DNA of 62,198 bases from Meloidogyne chitwoodi (GCA_015183035.1 JACZZP010000027.1:1-62198), one strand, 5' to 3'; shown: positions 38,532 to 48,595, counted from the first letter of the stretch. Numbers and translations: made by a program. The notes: generated from the letters alone by a model not told the origin.

Positions 38532-39771
38532 ATGGACACGAATCCAGACAAAAAATTGGAGGAAATGCAACAGCAACAACAGGTTTTTAAAAATATTTTT
38601 TTTTAATTTTATAAAAATTAGTGACCGGCGCAAAAGTGTCTGTCCGGATTATTTGTTTCTTATGTAAGTGTGCAGTGTAGCACAGTCTCTCGCTTTGTGT
38701 CTAACAATAATCCGGAAAAATCCGGAAAATTTGCTGTGAGAGCATTTACTGCGGCAGACGCGAAGTGCGGTAAAATAAACAGTTTTCTGTGTAAATGCTC
38801 TCACTGCAAATTTTCCGGATTTTTCCGGATTATTGTTAGAGACAAAGCGAGAGACTGTGCTACACTGCACAATTTGATAAGAAACAAATAATTCGGACAG
38901 ACACTTTCGCGCCGGTCACTAATAAAAATTAATCAGATGGATAATTCTTTATCCACCTCTTCTCCTGATGAAAATAATAGGGAAATTCAAGCAAATGCTA
39001 TTAATAATAATAATGAAGTCGATGAAAATGAAGAAGAAAGTGGTGCAAATGCGACAGGTTTTTTTTTAATATTTTTGGAAATTCTGAAGAATTCTTTTGA
39101 CTATTCGGATTTTTTAACTATTCAACAGACATAACATTCGATTCATCTCATCAGTCTGAGTCGATTTATACTTCACTAGATTTACATAAATAACAAGGAC
39201 CCAAGATATAAGCTCTTGAAAATCAAAAAACTAAAGGGGGGACCAAGCTCATTTAGGTGATTACTGCGGCTGCTCCCTTTAAAAAAATTCTTTGAGGCAA
39301 TAAATTCTTAATGATTTTTATTATTTTTAGCAATTACAAATTTTCGTGCTGGTGCTTCATTAGCAGATTTTTACAAAGATTTGGAGCAGTACACTCCAGC
39401 AATTCCAGATGCTGTAGCTCTTTATTATATGAAAAAGGTTTTTTCTTTTTTAATTAATTATTTTTTTAAATATTTTCTTTTTAATTATTTTAAGAATGGA
39501 ATATCTAGCCCAGACCCACGTGTTGTTCGTCTTTTTTCGTTGGCTACACAAAAATTTATCTCTGACATTTGTTTGGATGCAATGCAACAGGTTTGAAAAA
39601 ATATTTCAAAATGTCAAAAATCTGTTTTAATTTTTCCAGGCTAGAATCAAAGGCCTTGGCCAAGTGAACAAAGGAACTCGTACTGCTAAATATTGCCTTA
39701 CAAACGAATTATTACTTCCAATATTGGAAGAATACGGAATTAAACTGGACAAACCGCCTTATTATACTTAA
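38532..39771 (+). CDS. taf-10: TFIID/SAGA subunit TAF10
   Basis: Five exons (38532-38582, 38937-39057, 39331-39437, 39495-39590, 39640-39771) encode 168 residues. The N terminus is polar and acidic ([23 protein letters not shown]). From about residue 60 it is a TAF10 histone fold: [60 protein letters not shown], ending [12 protein letters not shown], which matches the conserved TAF10 tail. TAF10 pairs with TAF3/TAF8 or SUPT7L-type partners in TFIID and SAGA. Intron 1 holds a 300-bp MITE and intron 2 an SSU-like repeat copy. The two short first exons were placed on frame continuity. Confidence 0.93.
38622..38923. mobile_element. MITE with 300-bp near-perfect palindrome in TAF10 intron 1
   Basis: Ends TAGTGACCGGCGC and GCGCCGGTCACTA. 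The arms are complementary over nearly their full length (TGTCTGTCCG, CACAGTCTCTCGCTTTG, ATCCGGAAAAATCCGG), with a small centre around 38760. TA at both ends fits a TA target duplication. The apparent open frames on both strands (38649-38870, 38670-38891) are mirror images caused by the palindrome. Confidence 0.85.
39130..39275 (-). repeat. SSU-530-like dispersed repeat, copy D
   Basis: Diverged copy (CATAACATTCGATTCATCTC ... GATTACTGCGGCTGCTC; CCGCGG has become CTGCGG) in TAF10 intron 2. Confidence 0.82.
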
Positions 39772-39868
39772 AATTGAGATTAAATTATGCAAAAAACAGC
39801 AAAATAATAATTAAAATTTAAATAGATTTGTAAAAATATTTTTTTTTGAAAATAACTGGTCAAATAAA

Positions 39869-39912
39869 AATGTTGTCCACCGAGCGGTTTCGAACCCACG
39901 ACCCCCACCCCT
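39869..39912 (-). repeat. tRNA T-arm micro-repeat between convergent genes
   Basis: GTTGTCCACCGAGCGG followed by TTTCGAACCCACGACCCCC; read on the minus strand it is GTCGTGGGTTCGAAA, a T-arm/B-box. It is the only copy in this cluster outside an intron, between the ends of TAF10 and the paraplegin-like gene. Confidence 0.8.
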
Positions 39913-40007
39913 TCAACCAAAACAATAAAAATGAACAAAATTTAAACTAATATTTATCATTATAATAAAAAACAAAATTAAACCTTTATATCCATTATTA
40001 TTTTCTT

Positions 40008-41768
40008 CTATTTTTTCTCCTTATTTTTATTAGCAGCAGAAGAAATGATGCGGAAACCGCCGTTGCGCACAGAACTTCGATAATAATTTAACAGAACCAC
40101 AAATGTTAGAATTAATAGTAAAGCGTATATCGCCTTCCTAAAAATTATAAAATACTATATTAAATGCTTAAATAAAAAAAACTTTGCTGTTGACACAGTT
40201 TGTCTGACAAGAATTGGAACATTTTCCCGCTGGTCAACACCCAAATTATACTCTGCATCACGAATTGAATGAACAAACAGCATTGGATTATAATTAAAAT
40301 CTTCTCTATCTGACATTGAAATGGCTACTCCATTTGTTGAGGCCTTAAATTTTTTTTAAAAAAATTTAAAAAATACACGAAAAGGGGTCGTGGGTTCGAA
40401 TCCGCTCGGTGGACAATATTTTTTAATTGAAAAATTTTTTCAAATTAAGTCATTCCTGATCAAATTTGCTTAAAAAATATTATAACAAACCGATTTTCCA
40501 CCAATTATTGCATCTGGGTGTAACATTGCAACAGCCAATTTCTTATTCGGGTAATAGAAAATTCCTTTAACCTGAATTATAAGTTTAAATAAATTTTAAA
40601 AACATGCATTTTATTTCTAATATATTATATAAGTCAACATAATTTAAATTAAAATAAATTTTTAGTGAAAAAAGTAAAAAAATACACGGAAAGGGGGGTC
40701 GTGGGTTCGAACCCGCTCGGCGGTCAACATTTTTTAATTCAATTCTAAAAAGTTTTAAATTATTTTAACGTGGACATTTTAATAATTTTGGCATTTAATT
40801 ATAATAAAATAGATAAACAACCTCTCCAACATTTAAATAATCCTTCACAAATCGGTCAAAATTAATTGTATCAGACATTTTGATTATTTGTGCATGTTCA
40901 TCTGTCATTCCTTCTGCTGAGAATATAAACAGCATAAATAGAGCAGAAACTGCGGCCAAAAGAGCATTTATCATGATGAATCTTTTAACTAAAAAATTAA
41001 AAATAAAACCCCCAAGCGGATTCGAACCCACGACCCCCTCATTGACACAAACTTTTAAAAATTAAAAGTAAATAAACCTGTATTTTCATTCTTTTCAACA
41101 GCAAAGCCAGAAGCAGAGCTTTTCTCATTAAATTTTTTAATAAACTCAAGTGTAGCATCATTCAAAAATTTTGCTTTAGACGGATTTTTGACCAAATCTT
41201 TTCCATATTCGCTCACAAATTCTTCAAATTTTTTGAAAAATTCTTGTTTAAATTTTTCCTCGTCTCCAGCAAATTGTTTATATTTGTCGCCTTCATTACT
41301 TTCCTTTTTGTGCTCTTCTTTAGTGGAAGTTTTGTCGTGAGAGGTATCATCGGAACCAAATCCTTTTGCTTTATGGCGAATACCTCGACTTTCTATAATT
41401 TTTAAAATAAATTAAAGGCCAAACTTTCTTTTAAAATTAATTAAAATTATTTTTAGAATATTTTAAGTCAATTAAAAAATAAAGTACCTCAAGCGGGTTC
41501 GAACCCACGACCCTCAATAGTGAAGGATAACTCTCTTAATACTTTTCATTTTTTCTAGTTCTTTAATTTAATATAAATCTTATATTATTTTAAACCGTTA
41601 AAAAACCTTACGATGTCTTAACACATTCCTTGAATTTTTCAAAAAATAATTTGGCAAAGCACAGTTGATGTTTCTTCTCTGTAATATACAAAAATTAAAT
41701 AAACGGTGTTGAAGCATAATATTAGATGAATTAATAGCAGAATATTTTAATAAAAAAATAGCACGCAT
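40008..41768 (-). CDS. Paraplegin/AFG3-like N-terminal protein lacking AAA and protease domains
   Basis: Six exons on the minus strand: 41612-41768, 41078-41392, 40822-40988, 40491-40571, 40195-40343, 40008-40137; 332 residues. A basic N terminus (CILQRRNINCALPNYF, NVLRHQSRGIRHK) suggests a mitochondrial presequence, followed by a Lys/Glu-rich segment (to about 157). A first membrane helix (ALLAAVSALFMLFIFSA) precedes an FtsH_ext-like domain (INFDRFVKDYLNVGEVVKGI, LAVAMLHPDAIIGG, MLFVHSIRDAEYNLGV, ENVPILVRQT), then a second helix (AIYALLLILTFVVLLNYY). m-AAA proteases (SPG7, AFG3L2) continue here into AAA+ and M41 domains; this frame ends 20-odd residues later at TAG 40010-40008. The acceptors of exons 5 and 6 are less certain. 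It could be a truncated paralogue or a regulator of the m-AAA protease. Confidence 0.7.
40383..40424 (+). repeat. tRNA T-arm micro-repeat in intron 4 of the paraplegin-like gene
   Basis: GGGGTCGTGGGTTCGAATCC then GCTCGGTGGACAATATTTTTT, with GGTTCGAATCC as a consensus RNA polymerase III B box. Confidence 0.85.
40683..40732 (+). repeat. tRNA T-arm micro-repeat in intron 3 of the paraplegin-like gene
   Basis: GGGGGGTCGTGGGTTCGAAC then CCGCTCGGCGGTCAACATT. It shares the upstream AATACACG(G/A)AAAGGGG with the intron 4 copy, so these two descend from a longer unit. Confidence 0.85.
41011..41042 (-). repeat. tRNA T-arm micro-repeat in intron 2 of the paraplegin-like gene
   Basis: CCCAAGCGGATTCGAACCCA then CGACCCCCTC in an 89-bp intron, of which it makes up about one third. 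Orientation is opposite to the copies in introns 3 and 4. Confidence 0.85.
41486..41520 (-). repeat. tRNA T-arm micro-repeat in intron 1 of the paraplegin-like gene
   Basis: CCTCAAGCGGGTTCGAACCC then ACGACCCTCA. With the copies above, four of the five introns of this gene contain exactly one; the fifth intron is only 57 bp. Confidence 0.85.
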
Positions 41769-41926
41769 CTTCTAAAAAATAAAATAAAAAACAAAAATTT
41801 AATTAAACAAAAATATTTAGAATATTAAATTTGGACAAAATGTCCAAATTTTTTCTATTTCCAACTGCCTCTCTCACTTCATTTTATACAGTCTATATTT
41901 ATAAGAAAAACCTTAACGGCAATTCG

Positions 41927-42069
41927 TGTCCAGACATTTCGTCGACAGAAATTGCACGACATTTCGTCCCAACGGCAAAAAATCGTGGACTCGGGTAAAC
42001 CAGATGTAGTTTTTTTGCCGTAGAGGCTAAATGTCGTACAATTTTGTTCGACGAAATGTACAGGTCCCC
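41927..42069. mobile_element. CGAAATGTCG palindromic MITE, copy 3
   Basis: GTCCAGACATTTCGTCGAC ... GTTCGACGAAATGTACAGG, with an inner pair CGACATTTCGTCCCAACGGC / GCCGTAGAGGCTAAATGTCG. It is closely similar to 36237-36376. Confidence 0.75.
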
Positions 42070-42099
42070 TAGTTTCCACTTTATCTCTAATTCCCTTTG

Positions 42100-42250
42100 T
42101 TTAACATACTATTGCGCGGCCCGCGACCAGTCGGCCGGCACTAGTCGGGTTGTACCCCCTTGACGTGTGTGACGGGGCCCCGCGGGAATCCCGCATATCC
42201 AAAAAAGTGCGGGATTGCGAGAGCGGCAAAATTCCGCGCCGGTCTCTACT
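42100..42250 (-). repeat. GC-rich CGCGGGAT repeat, second copy
   Basis: CGCGGCCCGCGACCAGTCGG ... GGGCCCCGCGGGAATCCCGC ... GTGCGGGATTGCGAGAGCGG ... GCGCCGGTCTCTAC. In reverse complement it aligns to 38288-38440 (AGAGACCGGCGCGG, CAATCCCGCACTTTTTT). Confidence 0.75.
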
Positions 42251-42689
42251 ATAAATACTTAAAAGTATAGCAGATAACTAGGAGAATCAACAAAGTCCCA
42301 AGACTCTATTGGGATACCCCCAAAATTTACTTTAATTTTGTCACATGAATTTTCTTAAATTTTTTTCAAGGTTTTTTTACGTTTGGCTGATGCAATCTTA
42401 TTTTATTTTTACAAATTTTTATTTCTTGCTGTAAATTTATTTTTGTGTTTAATAACCAGCTGATATACACAAACACTCCCCCACATAAATTTTATTTAAA
42501 AAAAATTTTTTTTGGCTTGTCAAATTTTATTTTAAAGTTTCTTTGTTATTTTATAGCTACATAAAAAGCTTTAGAAGTTGGATACAAGAAGAGTGAATTT
42601 TGGTTAAGTGGTTAAAGCGTTTAATTGTTTAATTGAAAATAGCTCTAATTATTTTCTAAAAAATTATTTTTATATTTTAGACTCTAAAT

Positions 42690-45600
42690 ATGTCTGAACC
42701 TGATCAAGATTCAATGCCCTTAGGCAATTTGACTAATTTGGCTAAATTTCATCCAATTTTGTACAAACATTTTTATGGATTGCCTATAATGGATGTTTCT
42801 ATTGAAATTTCAAAAGAATTGGATAAATTGGCGAAAGGAACAAGTCAAGGTTTTTTAAAACTTTTTAACATTTATTGAATGCTTTTTAATTGTTTTGAGT
42901 TAATTTTTGTGGAGAATACTATTAATTTTAATTTAAATACCCCCGAGCGGGTTCGAACCTTCACCCCCTTATTTTTGTTTTTTTTTACTTTTTAAATTTT
43001 TTAATTTCCATAAATTAAATATAATTTAGAAATATCATCAAAAGACGCTCTTAACTCTCTTCGTACCAATATTTATCGGTTAGAACGCCTCTGTGATACT
43101 TGGCTCAACACTGGACATTATTCTGAGGTCCCTGACCGCTTGCGTTTACTTTATTCTTTTTTGTGTGCACTTATGGCTAAGTTGGAGTTTTTGCGTGAAG
43201 ACTATTTGGTATTAACTTTAAATATCCAATATTTTTAGAATTTCTTTTGAGTTAAAATTAAAGCAATTTTTCTTATTTTTTTTGGTCGTGGGTTCGAACC
43301 CGCTCGGGGGAAATTTTTTTTTAATTTAATTTAAAAGTTGTATTTTCTGTTTTGAAGATAAATAAATGGTTTTAAGTTAATTTTGAATTTATTTTAGTAA
43401 TTTATTTCAATTTATTCCCCTAATTTTTACTATTTTTTGGCTTAAATCTTTGAAAATTCTAAAAAATTCTTTGAAAAAATTCTTTGAAAATTTTAAAGAT
43501 TACAAAAAATAATTTTCCTAATTATTTTAGTCCTCTTTACGTTTCTGCGACGAAGGATTGCTCAAGGGACATGATTTAGAGGATGAAAGCCTTTCAAAAT
43601 TTGCCTCACAAATTTGTCGTCATTTTCTTCCTCCACCGGTTGAAATATTTAATGAAAATTTTGAAAAGGTTTTTTTAATATTTTAAACATTATTAAGCTT
43701 GTATCTTTTAAATTTTAAAATTTAAGAAATTTTAAACTTAAAAAAAATTTAAAGTCAACTTCTGTACCTTTGCCTCTACCAAATTCTCAGCAAATTCAAA
43801 AAGAAAATCTTCCTTCGCTTGAATTTTTTTATACAAATTATTTTTTGGAAAATTTACCAGTAATAATAACTGGAATGGTTAATGGTTGGCCTGCTTTTGA
43901 AAAATGGAGGTTAAATAATTTTTTAACAAATTAATTTTTGTTAAAAATTAATTAAGTTTTAAACCTTAAAATTAATTTAAATTAATTTAAATTTAAAAAA
44001 TAATAATTTTTTAAATTTATTTTTAATATTTTAAAATTAAAAAAAATTAAAATTAAATTATTTTTTATTTTTATGAACTTTAATTTATTCTTGTTTCTCT
44101 CTGTCTACACATTTTCCCAATATTTTATTTAATTTATCATTTATTTTTTATTGTTTATTTTTTTAATTTTTCCCTTTTAAGCCTTAATTGGCTCCCGGAA
44201 AATCGGTCAGTGGAAAATGCGTCAGTAGTCGGAAAATCGGTCAGTGAAGAAACAGTACATAAAATCACTAAAATACATGTAAAACACAAATAAAACACAA
44301 AAAAACAAATAAAACACTAAAACACAAAACACATGTAAAACACTAAAACACGTGAAAAACACAAAAATACATGTAAAACACAAAAACACGTGAAAAACAC
44401 AAAAATACATGTAAAACACAAAAACATATGTAAAACACAATACACTAAAAACAAAAAAATTTTAATGTATTTTTGTGTTTTACATGTATTTTAGTGATTT
44501 TATGTACTGTTTCTTCACTGACCGATTTTCCACTGACGCATTTTCCACTGACCGATTTTCCTAGCACGAATTATTAATTACATATTTCGCGTTTTACTTT
44601 AATATTTTTTTAAATTTTATTTTTAATATTTATATGCAAATTTTAGCTTTTATTTATAAAATTATTTTTATTATTCCCCCAAAAAATATGCAAAAAAATT
44701 TATTTAACTGCAAAGAAATTGGTGAAGCAATTTTGGCAGCTTCGAAAAATAACGAACACTTTTTGGCTTCAAAAAAAAATTTAAAAAAACAACAAGAATT
44801 AAATAATGAAAATGAGGAGAATATTAATAAAAATGAAATTTTAAAAGAGAATGAAAATGAAATTATTTTAGAGGATAATGAAGAGAATAGTAGCAGCACT
44901 TTTTTGGTAAAATAATTCATTTTAAAAATAAATTTAATTTTTTTTTTAATTTTTAAAAATTATTAAACGCAAAATAAAAATAATTTTAATTAAAATTATT
45001 ATTTTTTCATCTTTTTAACTTTTTAGCATCGTTTACATCATTATTCTCAATTAATTTCCTCTTCAAAAAATGAAAAAACGGCTAACTTAACTGAAAATCC
45101 AATAAATCAAGTTTTTGAAACTTCTCAAAATTTAAATAAAAATGAAAATAAAAATTTAAATAAAAAATTAATTAAATTAAAATTGCCTAAAAAATTTATT
45201 AAAATAATTGAAGAATTATTTGGTGAAGAAAATGATGAAAAACAAATTAAAAAGGAGGAAAATAACGATGAAAATAGTAATATAAATAATTCTAATATTA
45301 AAAATGAACTTGAATTACCTATTTGGTTATGTGAAATGTTTTATAAGGCAATACATGGAATTCCTATTCCTAGTGAAAATACAATAATTAACGGAGAGGG
45401 AGGTAAGAGAATTAATATAAATCAGAATTTTAAATATAATTCAGAATTTTAAAAAATAAACTAAATCAGAATTTTTGATAAATAAAATCAGAATTTTTGA
45501 TAAATAAACTTTAAATCAGAATTTTTGATAAATAAACTTTAAAGCAGAATTTTAATAAATAAACTAAATCAGAATTTTTGATAAATAACTTTAAATCTGA

Positions 45601-48341
45601 ATTATTTAATTTTACAGCCTTTCTACAAAAACCACAGAAAAAGAAAGCTATACCAGTAAATAATAATTCTTTATCCAAGCTTTCAGCATTAACTACTTTA
45701 TATGAGGTGTTTCCTGATGTACCTCCCAAAACTATCAAGCATTTTGCAAAGGAGAATGAGTAAAATAAAAAAATAAACTTAAAATCAGAAAACAAACAAA
45801 TAAACTTATTTTCAGAATTTTATAAACATTTTCAGAATTTTAAATAAACTTATTTTCACAATTTTAAATAAACATTTTCAGAATTTTAAAAAATAAACTT
45901 ATAAAAACAATTTAATTAAATAATAATTTTACAGTTACGATTTTGAATTAACTGCAAACAATTTATTAAATATTTCTGAAAGTTTTGATTCAAAGTTGGA
46001 TTTATTTTCAACTGAAGAACAGTCCGGAGAACAAAAAAGTACTGTAGTTATTGTTGTACCTTCAAAACATCCTAATATAATTAATCCTAGTGAAAAATAT
46101 CAGAAAAAGGATGAGAAAATTGAAGAACAAAATTATTTGGTAAAATTTTTTTATATCTTTGATTTAAATTTTTAAGATACCACAAATTAATTACAATAAT
46201 GAATCATTGCTATCAATAAATGAATTACTTGAACAACTCGATTTTGAACGTCGTCATTGCCTTTCAATGGCAAATAACGTTAGAGGAAAGCCTTACGGCG
46301 GTGCTTTATGTGGTCATTATATGAGAAGAGTAAATAATATTTTAATTCATTTTTTAATTTAAATTTTCTCTCAAGGCTGGGACACTTCGTCAAGAACAAT
46401 TACGTCTTACCTATCAATGTGATCGTTTAAATGCGTGGAACTGTCCAAATGATTGTTTTATAGATTTACATGGAATGAATTGGAAAAGAGCTATAGAATT
46501 AATTAAATATAAAGTTGCTTTGTGTAGAGGTGAGAATATATATTTTTTTAATTTTATTTTTTTTTTAATTTTTTAGAAACAATGCCAAATTTACGCAAGC
46601 TTCATGTGATTACCGGGTATGGAAGTACAAGTGGAAAACCTTCAGTTATTCGTCAAAAGCTTCAAAAATTTTTAATAAACAATGGAATCGTGTAAAATAA
46701 TTTTTTAAATTTTATTTTATTTTTTTTTAGTTTTTGTATTTCACCGCAAAACCAAGGAGTTGTGGAAATTCGTTTACAAGGCATCAATCAAAATTTTAGT
46801 GGAGTGTATTAAAATTAAAAACTTTTTTTTTTTAATTAAATTTTCTTATGATTCATCTTTGTGTATATTAATCTACCTCTTATCTTAACTTTTAATTATT
46901 ATTTTTTCTTGCAAAATAATATTTTTTATACAAATTTAACTCAATTAATTTTTTTTCTATTTTAAATTGATTTATTAATATTTTTTAAATATTCAGTTTA
47001 ATTTATTTTCTTCGTATATACCTTATTATTTTTTTGTAAAAATAAAACAGATATAAATTTTTAAAATTTTTTAATTGATAAAAATTAGGTTTATAAAAAT
47101 AATATTTAAATAAAATTGAAAAATTAAATTAAAAATTAAATTAAAAATTTATTTTTTAGTTTTTCTTATCTCAATTCTATTTGTGGTCATCGTTTAGTTC
47201 CTGTTGAAATAGGCAACAAATATACTGATGAAGATTGGCGACAACAATTAATGTCTTTTAATGAATATTTAATTAATTATGTTTTTCCAAAACAAAAAGA
47301 AGCAAATAAAATAATAATAATTGGTTATTTAGCTCAACATAGATTATTAGATCAAATACCAGAATTAATTGAGGATTTAATTATACCAGAATATTGCTCA
47401 TTTGGTCAAAGTAAAATAGACGAGGAGGAAAAGGAAGCTGAAAATAGTGAAAAAGACATCGAAAAATCAGAATTTACATTTAATGTTTTTATTGGACCAA
47501 GCGGAACTGGTGAGTAATATAAGAATTTATGATAAAAATAAACTTGAAAATCAGAAATTTTAAAAAAAACTTGAAATCAGAATGTTTAATTAATTGAACT
47601 TTTAATAAACTTGATAATCAGAAATTTTAAAAATTAAATTGAAAATCAGAATTTTTAATAAATAAACCAGAAACTAAAAAATAAACTTGAAATCAGAATT
47701 TGTAAAGGTAAAATCCGGAATTTAAGTTTCACCCTTGCATACTGATCCTCGTCATAATATATTCTGTCAATTGCGTGGCTCCAAGTTTGTACGACTTATT
47801 GCACCGAATGAAAGAGAAAATTTATATCTTTATGATGACCTTATGCGACAAAATAGCAGTCAGGTCATTTACTATTTTTATTAAATAAAAACGAGGAAAA
47901 AATTTGGAATAAAAATTAATTTAAATTTATTGTTTATTATTTGTTTTTAGATTGATGTTGAATGCCCTGATTTAAATAAATTTCCAAGTTTTTCCAATGT
48001 AAAATGCTATGATTATGTAGTAAAGGCGGGTCAGTGCTTATTTATACCTCGCGGATGGTTTCACCATATTCGAGGTTATTTTATTTATTTTAATATTAAT
48101 TAACTTTTATAATTATAATTTAAACTATTTTTCTAGAAATATTAAATTTGATAAATTAATAAAATATGGCGGAAAATTTTAAATTTGTAAAATAAGAGTA
48201 TGATATAAATAAATGTAATAATTTCTCCAAGTTTTTAATAATATGTAGTTAAAATTAAAACATTAATTTGATTGGATTTAGGTTTTTTATTTTTTAGCAT
48301 TGGAGCCAAGTATTTCTGTTTCAATTTGGTTTGGAAAGTAA
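42690..48341 (+). CDS. jmjd-5: KDM8/JMJD5-like JmjC-domain oxygenase
   Basis: Eight exons: 42690-42849, 43030-43208, 43531-43668, 43755-43909, 47160-47509, 47727-47863, 47951-48074, 48298-48341; 428 residues (human KDM8 has 416). The N-terminal helical part is followed by LPVIITGMVNGWPAFEKWSF, VPVEIGNKYTDEDWRQQLMS, IGYLAQHRLLDQIPELIEDL, FNVFIGPSGTVSPLHTDPRH, GSKFVRLIAPNE and AGQCLFIPRGWFHHIRALEP. Iron ligands are visible: His332 and Asp334 (HTD) and His411. KDM8 family enzymes are Fe(II)/2-oxoglutarate oxygenases, reported as arginine hydroxylases and linked to histone-tail processing and cell-cycle control. An acidic insertion (DEEEKEAENSEKDIEK) precedes the iron site. Intron 4 spans 3.25 kb and contains a whole other gene. 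Confidence 0.93.
42944..42970 (-). repeat. tRNA T-arm micro-repeat in KDM8 intron 1
   Basis: CCCCGAGCGGGTTCGAACCT then TCACCCC; same core as the neighbouring gene's introns. Confidence 0.8.
43284..43313 (+). repeat. tRNA T-arm micro-repeat in KDM8 intron 2
   Basis: GGTCGTGGGTTCGAACCCGC then TCGGGGG; seventh copy in about 3.4 kb. Confidence 0.82.
44190..44566. mobile_element. Foldback element F2 in KDM8 intron 4
   Basis: Left arm GGAAAATCGGTCAGTGGAAA...GTGAAGAAACAGTAC, right arm GTACTGTTTCTTCACTGACC...TCCACTGACCGATTTTCC. The interior consists of AAAACACAAAAATACATGT repeats. It belongs to the same family as F1 (20298) and lies between KDM8 exon 4 and the start of the nested gene. The minus-strand frame at 44222-44440 (repeated Cys/Phe/Val) comes from the repeat. 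Confidence 0.8.
44688..46812 (+). CDS. CUE and Smr domain protein (N4BP2-like), nested in KDM8 intron 4
   Basis: Eight exons: 44688-44906, 45027-45402, 45618-45759, 45935-46139, 46177-46329, 46376-46529, 46577-46691, 46731-46812; 481 residues from the ATG at 44688 (an in-frame ATG at 44634 would add 18). Residues 1-198 are Asn/Glu/Lys-rich without a known domain. About 218-260 is a CUE domain (LYEVFPDVPPKTIKHFAKEN then DYDFELTANNLL), expected to bind ubiquitin. Residues 330-390 resemble DUF1771 (RRHCLSMANNV, HYMRRAGTLRQEQLRL). About 393-475 is an Smr domain with FIDLHGMNWKRAI (DLHG 395-398) and LHVITGYGSTSGK. This architecture occurs in N4BP2 and yeast Cue2, nucleases in no-go mRNA decay; Smr cleaves RNA near stalled ribosomes. 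It sits on the same strand as its host gene, wholly inside one intron. Confidence 0.85.
45425..45900. repeat. AATCAGAATTTTTGA minisatellites in CUE-Smr introns 2 and 3
   Basis: Intron 2 (45403-45617) has tandem AAATCAGAATTTTTGATAAAT units, and intron 3 (45760-45934) has ATTTTCAGAATTTTAAATAAAC units. This is the same core word as in the CtBP, PKI and KDM8 introns, here on the opposite strand relative to CtBP. Confidence 0.85.
47530..47715. repeat. AATCAGAATTT minisatellite in KDM8 intron 5
   Basis: Units of AACTTGAAATCAGAATTTTT type fill most of the intron 47510-47726. Confidence 0.82.
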
Positions 48342-48595
48342 AAAAAATGTGAAAGATACATAAGTTGAATAGGTATATATACTCTTACAACTTTTTAAAT
48401 TTTTACGTTTTATTTTTATTTTTTAATTTAAAATATTCCATAATTAATTTCTTTGATAAATTTTGTTTTAAGATTTAATTTTTCTATATTTTCTAATTAA
48501 TAGTTTTTATTTTACTTTTTTAGTTTAAGTATGATTATACATAAAAATATTAAAATAAATGATTAAAGTGAGAAAAAAACTCCTCTGTATTTATA
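48342..48595. other. KDM8 3' flank before the right satellite
   Basis: AT-rich, with AATAAA-like signals but no repeat or gene seen. The array begins at about 48596 with AAAAATTGAGAACGTT. Confidence 0.5.

Larger units (their letters stand above)
41769..42689. other. Upstream region shared by the paraplegin-like and KDM8 genes
   Basis: Divergent promoter region of about 920 bp. It holds the CGAAATGTCG MITE (41927-42069) and the GC-rich repeat (42100-42250). Beyond that, 42260-42689 shows only AT-rich sequence. No TATA box could be assigned with confidence. Confidence 0.5.

Noticed and set aside
38649..38891. Two similar 73-codon frames on opposite strands
   Set aside because: They are mirror images produced by the palindromic MITE in TAF10 intron 1, not genes.
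40795..41031. Stand-alone membrane protein starting MGSNPLGG
   Set aside because: The first residues come from the T-arm repeat in an intron; the rest is exon 3 of the paraplegin-like gene.
39869..43313. tRNA genes at the GGTTCGAACCC sites
   Set aside because: Only a T-arm/B-box with short flanks is present; no D-arm, anticodon arm or acceptor pairing could be found around any copy.
44183..44205. KDM8 exon continuing as SLNWLP after exon 4
   Set aside because: The bases belong to the start of foldback F2, and joining exon 4 directly to 47160 gives the conserved KDM8 sequence in the right phase.
44222..44440. Minus-strand frame rich in Cys, Phe and Val
   Set aside because: It is translated from the ACACAAAAATACATG repeat inside foldback F2.
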